NCBI GenBank assembly: GCA_026400595.1 | Contig: JAPLOT010000081.1 | Location: 1-34,850 of the forward strand | Direction of reading: 5' to 3' | DNA: 34,850 nucleotides | From: Alphaproteobacteria bacterium | GTDB lineage: Bacteria > Pseudomonadota > Alphaproteobacteria > Rhizobiales > Aestuariivirgaceae | Shown: one piece after another, positions 14,995 to 22,065 of the stretch | Numbering within the stretch: position 1 is the stretch's first letter | Layout of the letters: every line of letters starts with the position of its first letter | Translations under genes and position numbers: made by a program | Notes under the pieces: model-generated | What the model was told of the DNA's origin: nothing | What the model saw: the letters and a program-made list of their open reading frames with translations, nothing else | Databases searched by the model: none

Positions 14995-16551
14995 ATGAGC
15001 ACGGCCGCGCCGCAGTTCCAGCTGGCCCGCGACAGCCTGCAGGCACGCGAGCCCGCGGCCGGCATCGGCCGGATCCGCCGCCGGGGCTACCAGCGCTTCG
15101 TGCATCTCATGTCCTTCGTGGACCTGGCTTTCGTCTGGCGCCGGCGCTGGTTCTTCATCACCATGATCCTGGGCTTCGCGCTGATGTCGGCGCCAACCCC
15201 CGCGGGCCTGACCCACGAAGGTCAGATCGTTCTGGTCATGTCGCTCATGGCGACCATGCTCTTCATCACCGAGGCCATCCCGCTGCCAACCGTGCCACTG
15301 CTGATCATCGTCGGCGAGGTGGTGCTACTCGGCATGGATTCCACCGAAGTGGCCCGCAGCCTGATGACCGATTCCGTGCTCTTCATCATGGGGTCGCTGA
15401 TGCTCGCCGTGGCCATCGTCAAGCAGCGGCTCGACAAGCGCATTGCCTGGTGGATCGTGCGGGTGACCGGGACCAACGTCTACTGGATCAGCTTCGGCAT
15501 CGTCACGGTCTGCGGCGTTCTCGCGGCCTTCATCGGCGAGCACACGGTCGCCGCCATGATGTTGCCCGTGGGCGTCACGCTGATCTCGCTCACGTCGAAC
15601 GACCCGAAGAAGGTCCACAATCTGGCGGCCGTCATCCTGTTCTCGATTTCCTATGGCTGCTCCATTGCGGGTGTGGCGACACCGTCCGGCGGAGCCCGGA
15701 ACGCCATCATCATCAGTTACTGGAAGGACTTCTTCTACAATCCGCTGGATCCGGAAACGCGCCGCTTCCTGATGGACTACGTCACCTGGACCATCTACGC
15801 CTTCCCGATGTTCCTGCTCCGCCTGCCCATCGTGGCGGCACTGCTGATCTACACGTTCAAGCCGGAAGTCACGGACATGTCCCGGGCCATCAGCCGCCTG
15901 CGGGCGCAGGTCTCGATGCAGGGTCCCATGCGCGGCAATGAATGGATGACCATCCTGATCTTCGCCATCACCATCCTGGGCTGGGTCACGATGTCGAATA
16001 CGCTCGGGCTGGGCATCATCGCGGTCGCCGGCGCAGCAGCCTTCCTGGTCTTCGGCCTGGTGCGCTGGGAGGACATCAACTCCGGCGTCAACTGGGGGGT
16101 GGTCCTGCTCTATGCCGCGGCGATCTCGCTCGGTGTCGAGATGAAGGCGACGGGTGCTGCCGAATGGGTGGCGGCCAGCGTCTTCGACGTGATGAAGAGC
16201 CTGTCGATCGGATCGGGCATCGGCTTCAACGCAGCCATTTCGCTGCTGACCATCGGCGTCTCGAATACCATGACGGCCGGTGCCGCCGTGGCCGTGCTTG
16301 CTCCGGTGGTGCTGAAGACCGCCGTGGCTGCCGGCGAGGATCCGATCAGCGCCGGCTTCGTGACCGCCATCTCATCTGCCTTCGGCTACCTCACGCCGGC
16401 GGCGCAGCCGGCCTTCACCATCATCTTCGCCTCGGGTTATCTGAAGGGTCCCGACTTCTTCAAGATCGGCATCCGCATGATGCTGATCTCCTTTGCGGTG
16501 CTCCTGCTCCTGGCCACGGTGTACTGGCCATTCCTGCAGCACATGTCATAG
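14995..16551 (+). CDS. SLC13/DASS-family anion transporter
   Basis: This is an inner-membrane carrier of 518 residues with about eleven to twelve hydrophobic segments, in the divalent anion:sodium symporter family that takes up dicarboxylates, citrate or sulfate. Family landmarks are LFITEAIPLPTVPLLI (about 89-104), the second-repeat SNT motif (423-425, VSNTMTAGA) and AFGYLTPAAQPAFTI. In the first repeat, where the sodium-binding SNT motif is expected before TAAMMLP, the sequence is GEHTVAAMMLP (181-191), so one of the two matching motifs is altered. The ATG at 14995 follows GGTCAGGTC, a weak ribosome binding site. The gene is divergent from the dipeptidase operon and followed 9 bases later by the Usp-GST gene. 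Confidence 0.92.
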   Translation: MSTAAPQFQLARDSLQAREPAAGIGRIRRRGYQRFVHLMSFVDLAFVWRRRWFFITMILGFALMSAPTPAGLTHEGQIVLVMSLMATMLFITEAIPLPTVPLLIIVGEVVLLGMDSTEVARSLMTDSVLFIMGSLMLAVAIVKQRLDKRIAWWIVRVTGTNVYWISFGIVTVCGVLAAFIGEHTVAAMMLPVGVTLISLTSNDPKKVHNLAAVILFSISYGCSIAGVATPSGGARNAIIISYWKDFFYNPLDPETRRFLMDYVTWTIYAFPMFLLRLPIVAALLIYTFKPEVTDMSRAISRLRAQVSMQGPMRGNEWMTILIFAITILGWVTMSNTLGLGIIAVAGAAAFLVFGLVRWEDINSGVNWGVVLLYAAAISLGVEMKATGAAEWVAASVFDVMKSLSIGSGIGFNAAISLLTIGVSNTMTAGAAVAVLAPVVLKTAVAAGEDPISAGFVTAISSAFGYLTPAAQPAFTIIFASGYLKGPDFFKIGIRMMLISFAVLLLLATVYWPFLQHMS

Positions 16552-16560
16552 GCTGGGCGC

Positions 16561-17826
16561 ATGGCGTTCTTCAGCCGCACAACCCTCTCGGACCGCCAGG
16601 AAGCAGCGGTAAACAAGACCCTGCAGAACCTGCGGACCCAGCGCCGCAACCGGTTCCGGGCGCTTGCCTGCATCGACGGGACCGACGAATCCTTCGTGAC
16701 AGTGCGCTTCGGTGCGCGATACTGCGTGCAGAGCAACTGCGATCTGATCATCCTCTTTGTCAGACCCATCGACCAGGGGCTGCATTCCGGCGGCCTGCAG
16801 GTGCGGCTTGCCCGCCAGAACATGCTGGACGCGGGCTTCGAACTGCCCGGAGTCCGCCACCTCCGCCGCGCGATCGAGATTCTCAAGGAAGAGGGAATTG
16901 ACGTGTCTGCCTGGCCGCAGGAGGCCGAACATCAGGATGCCTGGGGGGACGCCGCCGGCGACAACAAGATCGAGTACCTCAGCCCCGAAGGCCGTTCGGT
17001 TGTGGTCAAGCTGAAGACGGCGCCGGACTCGCGCTCGATGCAGGCCGTGCGCCGGTCCGCAGTGCTCGCCACAGTGACAGGTGAGCCGATCACCCTGTTT
17101 TCGGTGGCGACGACCGAGTCGGGCCGGAGCGCCGCCGAGGAGGCCGTGGCCAATGCAAAAGCTCTTCTCAGGGCCATGAAGATCAACGTGGCCGAGACGC
17201 GCGTGGCCGTGGGCACGCCAGCGGAAGAGATCATCGAGTCGGGATCGCTCTACAAGGTCATCGTCGTGACAGACGAAGGCCGCAGCAGATTGCAGCGCCT
17301 GTTCCGCGGGTCGATCGCAACCGATGACCCGGCCTTCCGGCACGACGTCAATGAAATGGGGGAGGCCCCGGTTCTCGAACATGGCGCGTTGCGCCTCACC
17401 CAGTCCGGCGTGATCCTGGACTATCTGGCCGAACGGACCGGCCGGTACGGCGCGGAGAACGCCAGCGAACGGCGCGAGATCTGGCGCTGGATCCTCTTCG
17501 ACAATCACAAGTTCACGGCGAGCCTCGCGACCCTGCGCTTCCTCGTCAACTTCGCCAAGACGGGCGAGACTCCGGTAACGGAATTCCTGCGGGCCCGCGC
17601 CATCAACGCCATCAAGATCGTCGACGGGCATCTTGCCGAACATACCTTCATCATTGGCAAGCGACTGACGATCGCCGACGTCTCGCTGAGCGGATATGTG
17701 TTCTATGGTGACGAGCTGACCATCCCGCTCGCCAGCTATTCCAATCTGCAGAAGTGGATGGATCGCATCCGGGCGCTTCCCGGCTGGAAGCATCCCTATG
17801 ATCTGATGCCGCGCGCGCCGATGTGA
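16561..17826 (+). CDS. UspA-like/glutathione S-transferase fusion protein
   Basis: This is one uninterrupted frame of 421 residues made of two unrelated parts. Residues about 30-250 resemble universal stress protein folds: FRALACIDGTDES with a following DLIILFVRP strand, and a second, more complete segment with VGTPAEEIIESG, YKVIVVTDEG and LQRLFRGSIA. The usual last Usp strand (a PVLVV-type end) is missing. From about residue 255 the protein is a glutathione S-transferase that begins in mid N-domain: VNEMGEAPVLEHG, LRLTQSGVILDYLA, then the complete helical domain (REIWRWILFDNHKF, GKRLTIADVSLSGY, ALPGWKHPYDLMP). About 40 residues of the thioredoxin-like half, including the catalytic-residue region, are absent. 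The best explanation is an in-frame deletion joining a usp gene to a GST gene. It follows the SLC13 gene by 9 bases, so co-transcription is likely. Confidence 0.85.
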   Translation: MAFFSRTTLSDRQEAAVNKTLQNLRTQRRNRFRALACIDGTDESFVTVRFGARYCVQSNCDLIILFVRPIDQGLHSGGLQVRLARQNMLDAGFELPGVRHLRRAIEILKEEGIDVSAWPQEAEHQDAWGDAAGDNKIEYLSPEGRSVVVKLKTAPDSRSMQAVRRSAVLATVTGEPITLFSVATTESGRSAAEEAVANAKALLRAMKINVAETRVAVGTPAEEIIESGSLYKVIVVTDEGRSRLQRLFRGSIATDDPAFRHDVNEMGEAPVLEHGALRLTQSGVILDYLAERTGRYGAENASERREIWRWILFDNHKFTASLATLRFLVNFAKTGETPVTEFLRARAINAIKIVDGHLAEHTFIIGKRLTIADVSLSGYVFYGDELTIPLASYSNLQKWMDRIRALPGWKHPYDLMPRAPM

Positions 17827-17830
17827 ACGG

Positions 17831-18496
17831 TCAGGTGCTGGGGGACATGGCCTCGAGATACTCGTCCAGGTGCTCAAGGTTCTCGAACCGCATCCAGCCT
17901 TCATCCGTTTCGGCTTCGACAGTGCCGTCCGACAGAATGCGGGCGGGTCGATTGCGGATCGTCCGCTCTTCCACGACATAGAGCTGATCTTCGCCGCCCT
18001 GCGCCTCGTCGATCGCTTCCTCGATTTCCTCGATCGCCGCTTCAGCGGCGGCTTCCGACGGCGCGCTGGCCACGATGGTCTCGGTGACGTTCACGCCGGT
18101 CACCGCGGGCTTGTCGCCGAAGGCCTTGCTCAGGTCGTGCTTGGCCCGTTCGATCTTGTCGATGGTTTCCTTCACTTCGGGCGACACCTCCGTGATGGCT
18201 GTGGCAGCTGCCGCGGCCTCGGCAGCCCGGCGGCCATACTCCGGGATGGGAGTGGCCGCTGCCTTGGCCGGTGCTGCCACGAAGGCGGCGGCCGCGTATC
18301 GATCGCCCAGCACGTCCACCGCATTGATGACACCGCCAAGGCCAAGCGAGAGCAGGCCTCCCACCAGAAGCACGGACGCAGTATCGAGCGTTACGCCCCA
18401 GGCGACCATCTGCGCCGTCGAGAAGAAGACCATCAGGCCAAGCGCAATCCCTATCGCAGCCAACAGAATTCCGGCGATCCACATCAGTTTTGCCAT
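17831..18496 (-). CDS. Uncharacterised two-segment membrane protein
   Basis: I do not recognise this 221-residue protein. It has two N-terminal hydrophobic segments (about 5-27 and 38-62), then an alanine-rich region rich in charged residues, with a likely helical stretch VKETIDKIERAKHDLSKAF, then a glutamate-rich helix EAAIEEIEEAIDEAQGG. It ends with a small conserved-looking module (ARILSDGTVEAETDEGW then MRFENLEHLDEYLEAM). The C-terminal module would lie in the cytoplasm if both segments span the membrane. The ATG at 18496 has GAGGGG 7 bases upstream, which supports a real gene. Its 3' end is 4 bases from the convergent Usp-GST stop. Confidence 0.8.
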   Translation of the reverse strand: MAKLMWIAGILLAAIGIALGLMVFFSTAQMVAWGVTLDTASVLLVGGLLSLGLGGVINAVDVLGDRYAAAAFVAAPAKAAATPIPEYGRRAAEAAAAATAITEVSPEVKETIDKIERAKHDLSKAFGDKPAVTGVNVTETIVASAPSEAAAEAAIEEIEEAIDEAQGGEDQLYVVEERTIRNRPARILSDGTVEAETDEGWMRFENLEHLDEYLEAMSPST

Positions 18497-18573
18497 GGCA
18501 AGCCCCTCAACTCGATTTTCGGCAGCGGTCCCAAGCTATCATGAACCGTCGCCGTGGTTAATATTCCATCAAT

Positions 18574-18588
18574 TTCCAAGGATTGGAA
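18574..18588. other. Short perfect inverted repeat after the mrp stop
   Basis: TTCCAA and TTGGAA flank a 3-base centre, starting 4 bases beyond the mrp stop codon in the 96-base gap before the unknown membrane protein gene. It could end the mrp transcript or be an operator for the downstream gene. No T-run follows on the minus strand, so a classical terminator is not supported. Confidence 0.3.
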
Positions 18589-18592
18589 GCGC

Positions 18593-19702
18593 TTAGCTGT
18601 CCATGACGATTCGCGGTGCCGGTCGGGCAAGCCCCCCCTGTTCGACCGCCTCCCAGACCTTCCGTGCGATATCCCGATAGATGGCTGCATGCTGACCATC
18701 AGGAAGCGTGGCAGTCACCGGCTCGCCGCGATCGGACCGCAGTCTCACGTCCCGATCCAGCGGCACTTCACCGAGGAAGGTCACGCCTAGCCTCTCCGCC
18801 TCTTCGCGCGCACCGCCATGACCGAAGATCTCATGACGCTTTCCGCAGCCGTCGCAGACAAAGTAGCTCATGTTCTCCACGATGCCCAGGACCGGGACGT
18901 TGACCTTCCGGAACATGTTGAGGCCCTTGCGGGCATCGATCAACGCAAGATCCTGCGGCGTGGACACGATCACCGCGCCCGACAGCGGCGTCTGCTGCGC
19001 CAGGGTCAGCTGCGCATCGCCCGTGCCGGGCGGCATGTCGACGATCATCACGTCGGTTTCGCTCCAGGCCGTCTCGCGAAGAAGCTGCGTGAGCGCCGAC
19101 ATCACCATGGGGCCCCGCCAGATCATTGGCGTGTCCTCGGCCACGAGAAAGCCGATGGACATCAGCTCCACGCCGAAGCGCTCCATCGGCTTCATCTTCT
19201 TGCCTTCGACGTCGGCGGCCTGCGGCTTGCCGGACAGCCCGAACAGCTTTGGCATCGACGGGCCATAGACATCGGCATCGAGCACGGCCACCCGCAGGCC
19301 CAGCGCCTTGAGCCCGAGCGCAATGTTGATGGCCGTTGTCGACTTGCCCACGCCGCCCTTGCCCGACGCAACCGCAACAATATGCCGGATGCCCGGCACG
19401 GCCTGGCCGCGCTGTGCCGCCTGGGCCCTGGGGCCGGGCTCGCGTTGCGGGGGGCGTTCTGCGGTCAGGGCAACAATTGCCTTGGATACGCCGGGTATCG
19501 CCGCCACAGCCTTCTCGACGGCGGCCCGCAGGAGCTCCATCGTCTTGACGTGTTGGGGATCGGTGCTGATGGCAAACATCACCGTGCCGTCCTGTATGGA
19601 GATCTCCGATACCAGCCCGGCCGACACAAGATTGCCGCGCCCGTCCGGCGCGGCGATGCGCTTGAGCACCGATACGATGTCGTCCCTTGTAACCTGCGGC
19701 AT
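18593..19702 (-). CDS. mrp: Mrp/NBP35 (ApbC) family Fe-S cluster carrier ATPase
   Basis: This is a P-loop ATPase of 369 residues that holds and passes on 4Fe-4S clusters to apoproteins in the cytoplasm. The N-terminal MIP18-like (DUF59) domain covers about residues 3-85 (VTRDDIVSVLKRIAAPDG, LVSAGLVSEISI). It is followed by the deviant Walker A VASGKGGVGKSTTAINIA, the GPSMPKLFG segment, MIVDMPPGTGDAQLTL, and the cluster-binding CxxC in YFVCDGCGKRHEIFG. The ATG at 19702 starts one base after the stop of the upstream glycosylase gene; an in-frame ATG at 19711 would overlap that stop. Either way the two genes form a tight operon. Confidence 0.95.
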   Translation of the reverse strand: MPQVTRDDIVSVLKRIAAPDGRGNLVSAGLVSEISIQDGTVMFAISTDPQHVKTMELLRAAVEKAVAAIPGVSKAIVALTAERPPQREPGPRAQAAQRGQAVPGIRHIVAVASGKGGVGKSTTAINIALGLKALGLRVAVLDADVYGPSMPKLFGLSGKPQAADVEGKKMKPMERFGVELMSIGFLVAEDTPMIWRGPMVMSALTQLLRETAWSETDVMIVDMPPGTGDAQLTLAQQTPLSGAVIVSTPQDLALIDARKGLNMFRKVNVPVLGIVENMSYFVCDGCGKRHEIFGHGGAREEAERLGVTFLGEVPLDRDVRLRSDRGEPVTATLPDGQHAAIYRDIARKVWEAVEQGGLARPAPRIVMDS

Positions 19703-19703
19703 G

Positions 19704-20363
19704 TCATTCATCCAGCTGTGCTGCGGCCCGCATAGCCGTGACCGGGGCCGCGGGCAAGACACGGCTTACAGCGGCTCGAAGCTCTGGCAGGAGATCGGTT
19801 TCGAACCAGGCGTTGCGCTTGAGCCATGCGTTGTTGCGCCATGACGGATGCGGCATCGCGATGAGCTGCGGCGACAATGCCAGTCCGCTGCGCCAGTCCC
19901 GCACCGCGGCATCCAGGCTGCCGGGAAAGGCTTTGTCCATGTGCCAGCGCATGGCATGGGCACCCAGGCAGATCACCAGTTCGACCTGGGGCATGGCCGC
20001 CATGCAGCCGGCACGCCAGGCCAGCGCGCATTCGCGGCGCGGCGGCAGGTCTGCCCCCTTCGGGGTGAGCCCCGGAAAGCAGAACCCCATGGGCAGGATG
20101 GCGGTCCGCGCCGGATCATAGAAGTCCTCCATGGAGACGCCCAACCACTGCCGCAGCCGGTCGCCCGAGGGATCGGTAAAGGGCCGGCCAGACTGGTGGA
20201 CGCGCGCCCCCGGCGCCTGCCCGGCGATCAGAAGCCGCGCCGTTGCGCTTGGCTGGAGGACCGGACGCGGCTCGTGCGGCAGCGCACGACCCGTCGGCCT
20301 GTCGCGGCAGATGCGGCAGGCAAGGATCTGATTGGTCAGGTCCGTGAGGCGAGTTTGCTTCAA
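19704..20363 (-). CDS. Fe-S type uracil-DNA glycosylase family protein
   Basis: This is a member of the uracil-DNA glycosylase superfamily, 219 residues. Residues 16-19 are CRIC, and C95 and C112 are 16 apart, so a family 4/5-style 4Fe-4S cluster with C16, C19, C95 and C112 is plausible. Motif A reads GQAPGARVHQSGRPF (48-62), where family 4 has GEAPG; the second active-site motif is HPSWRNN (172-178). Uracil excision from DNA is the family role, but this subgroup's exact lesion is not established. The start is a TTG at 20363: an in-frame TAA lies two codons upstream, and the protein then begins just before the first cysteine pair. Mrp, an Fe-S carrier, follows directly. Confidence 0.82.
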   Translation of the reverse strand: MKQTRLTDLTNQILACRICRDRPTGRALPHEPRPVLQPSATARLLIAGQAPGARVHQSGRPFTDPSGDRLRQWLGVSMEDFYDPARTAILPMGFCFPGLTPKGADLPPRRECALAWRAGCMAAMPQVELVICLGAHAMRWHMDKAFPGSLDAAVRDWRSGLALSPQLIAMPHPSWRNNAWLKRNAWFETDLLPELRAAVSRVLPAAPVTAMRAAAQLDE

Positions 20364-20453
20364 AGTTTACCGGTGTTCCAAAGCCGACATTAGCGAAAGT
20401 GACCTATGGTGTAGGGTGAATTTGGACTGTATCGCGATGCCAAGGGACGGGTC

Positions 20454-21971
20454 ATGGCGAGCATGACAGGTGAGGACGCTCCCATGAAGAGCCAGGAGTC
20501 GCCCGTACAGGGCCCGTCGACCGGCAGCGAGTCAATGCCTGCCCAAAGCAGCGGCTGGCAAAGGGAACTGCTTGTCCATTTCCTTCGCAATCAGATTCGT
20601 GTCACCCCGGCAATGCCGGTGCTTGCCCTGCTGCTGGGGATCACCGCGATGCAGTGGGCAAACCCGACCCGGGTCATCGTCTGGATGATAGGGGCCTTCG
20701 CATGCCAGGCTATCCAGACCTACCTGTGCCAACTCTATTTCAAGCGCGAGCGCAGCTATGACGAGCAGCGCGACTGGATCGGCATCATGTCCGCCGCAGA
20801 GCTGCTGACCGGCGTCTGCTGGTTCATGCCGCTCTTCCTGTTCTGGACGGAAGCCAATCACAGTCAACAGATCTACCTCATCGCCTCCGTGATGGTGGTG
20901 ATCGCCGTCCGCCTCCTCATCGTGAACAGCTTCATGCCGGTGCTGATCGCAGGCACCGGCGTGTTGACCATCGGCGTGGCGATGCGCTGCGTCTGGGAAG
21001 CGGAACCGCTCTACATTGCGCTCGGCGCCAACATTGTCGCGCTTGAAGCCTTCCTGCTGATGGTCGCACGCAATCTTCAGGAGACTGCGCGCGACATGCT
21101 GATCTTCAAGGCCCAGAAGGATACGCTGATCGCCGACCTGCAGCGCGCCAAGGCAAAGGCCGAGGAACAGCGGCAACGCGCCGAAGAGGCGAGCCGGGCA
21201 AAGTCGGAGTTCCTGGCGACCATGAGCCACGAACTGCGCACGCCGCTGAACGCCATCATGGGATTCTCCGAAATCCTCAAGCACGAGATGTTCGGCCCTC
21301 TCGCGGTAAAGGCCTACAAGGACTATGCCGACGATATCCATCATTCCGGCAACTATCTTTTGGCGCTGATCAACGACATTCTCGATCTGTCCCGCATCGA
21401 GGCTGGCCGCCGCGACGTACAGGATGAACCGGTGAGCGTCCTGATCGCTGTCGAAGAGGTCAACCACCTGCTCCTGATGAAAGCTGCCGACAAGAAGATC
21501 GAGGTCTTCGTCGAAGTCTCCGATACGCTGCCGCGGCTCATGGCCGACCGCCGTGCCGTCAGCCAGGTTCTGATCAATCTCCTGTCGATCGCGATCAAGT
21601 TCACTCCCGCTGGAGGCCTTATCAATGTGAAGGCCGACCGCGACAGCCGCGGCGGCCTCTTCATATCGATCAAGGACAACGGACCGGGCATTCCGCACCA
21701 CGAGATCGAGGCGGCAATGAGTGCCTTCTCCCGGGGCAGCATGGCGACCAAGAAGGCGATCGACGGCGCCGGCCTCGGACTTCCAATCGTGAAGGGTCTC
21801 ATGTCGGTCCATGGCGGCACGCTGGAACTGCGCAGCAAGGCCGGCGAAGGAACCGAGGCGATCGTCACCTTCCCGCCAGGACGGGTCCTCGATGGACCAC
21901 GTGGAGAGGTTCTAGCAAGTCCAGGCATTTCAACCGAGAGTCAGCGCAAACTGATCGCAATAACCGGTTAA
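20454..21971 (+). CDS. Membrane sensor histidine kinase with altered N-box
   Basis: This is a 505-residue signalling protein. About five hydrophobic segments cover residues 50-205. A coiled coil follows (about 215-250, QKDTLIADLQRAKAKAEEQR), then a HisKA domain with ATMSHELRTPLNAIMGFSE (phospho-accepting H259), then a HATPase domain with KDNGPGIP (G1, about 408) and GAGLGLPIVKGLM (G2, about 438). The N-box reads INLLSIAIKFTP: the Asn that normally coordinates magnesium-ATP is Ile379 (codon ATC at 21588-21590). The kinase may therefore be inactive or work as a phosphatase or scaffold. No receiver domain or response-regulator gene is adjacent. A c-di-GMP enzyme gene follows 94 bases later on the same strand. 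Confidence 0.93.
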   Translation: MASMTGEDAPMKSQESPVQGPSTGSESMPAQSSGWQRELLVHFLRNQIRVTPAMPVLALLLGITAMQWANPTRVIVWMIGAFACQAIQTYLCQLYFKRERSYDEQRDWIGIMSAAELLTGVCWFMPLFLFWTEANHSQQIYLIASVMVVIAVRLLIVNSFMPVLIAGTGVLTIGVAMRCVWEAEPLYIALGANIVALEAFLLMVARNLQETARDMLIFKAQKDTLIADLQRAKAKAEEQRQRAEEASRAKSEFLATMSHELRTPLNAIMGFSEILKHEMFGPLAVKAYKDYADDIHHSGNYLLALINDILDLSRIEAGRRDVQDEPVSVLIAVEEVNHLLLMKAADKKIEVFVEVSDTLPRLMADRRAVSQVLINLLSIAIKFTPAGGLINVKADRDSRGGLFISIKDNGPGIPHHEIEAAMSAFSRGSMATKKAIDGAGLGLPIVKGLMSVHGGTLELRSKAGEGTEAIVTFPPGRVLDGPRGEVLASPGISTESQRKLIAITG

Positions 21972-22027
21972 CTCTCGTGTGATTTCCGCGCTTTGGGCAA
22001 AGCCCCTGATAGATAGCGTTAAGCAAC

Positions 22028-22060
22028 ATCCTGCTAAGAAAACACCCTAAGTTGCAGGAT
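22028..22060 (+). promoter_or_regulatory. Hairpin covering the ribosome binding site of the GGDEF-EAL gene
   Basis: ATCCTGC (22028-22034) and GCAGGAT (22054-22060) form a perfect 7-base stem with a 19-base loop. The AGGA that serves as ribosome binding site (22056-22059, 6 bases before the ATG at 22066) lies inside the 3' arm, so the fold would hide it. Upstream, GGGCAAAGCCC at about 21996-22006 forms a second small hairpin. Function is inferred. Confidence 0.45.
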
Positions 22061-22065
22061 CCGCA

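Noticed and set aside
19797..19812. TCGAACC stretch resembling a tRNA T-arm
   Set aside because: It lies inside the glycosylase gene and has no surrounding cloverleaf or acceptor stem.
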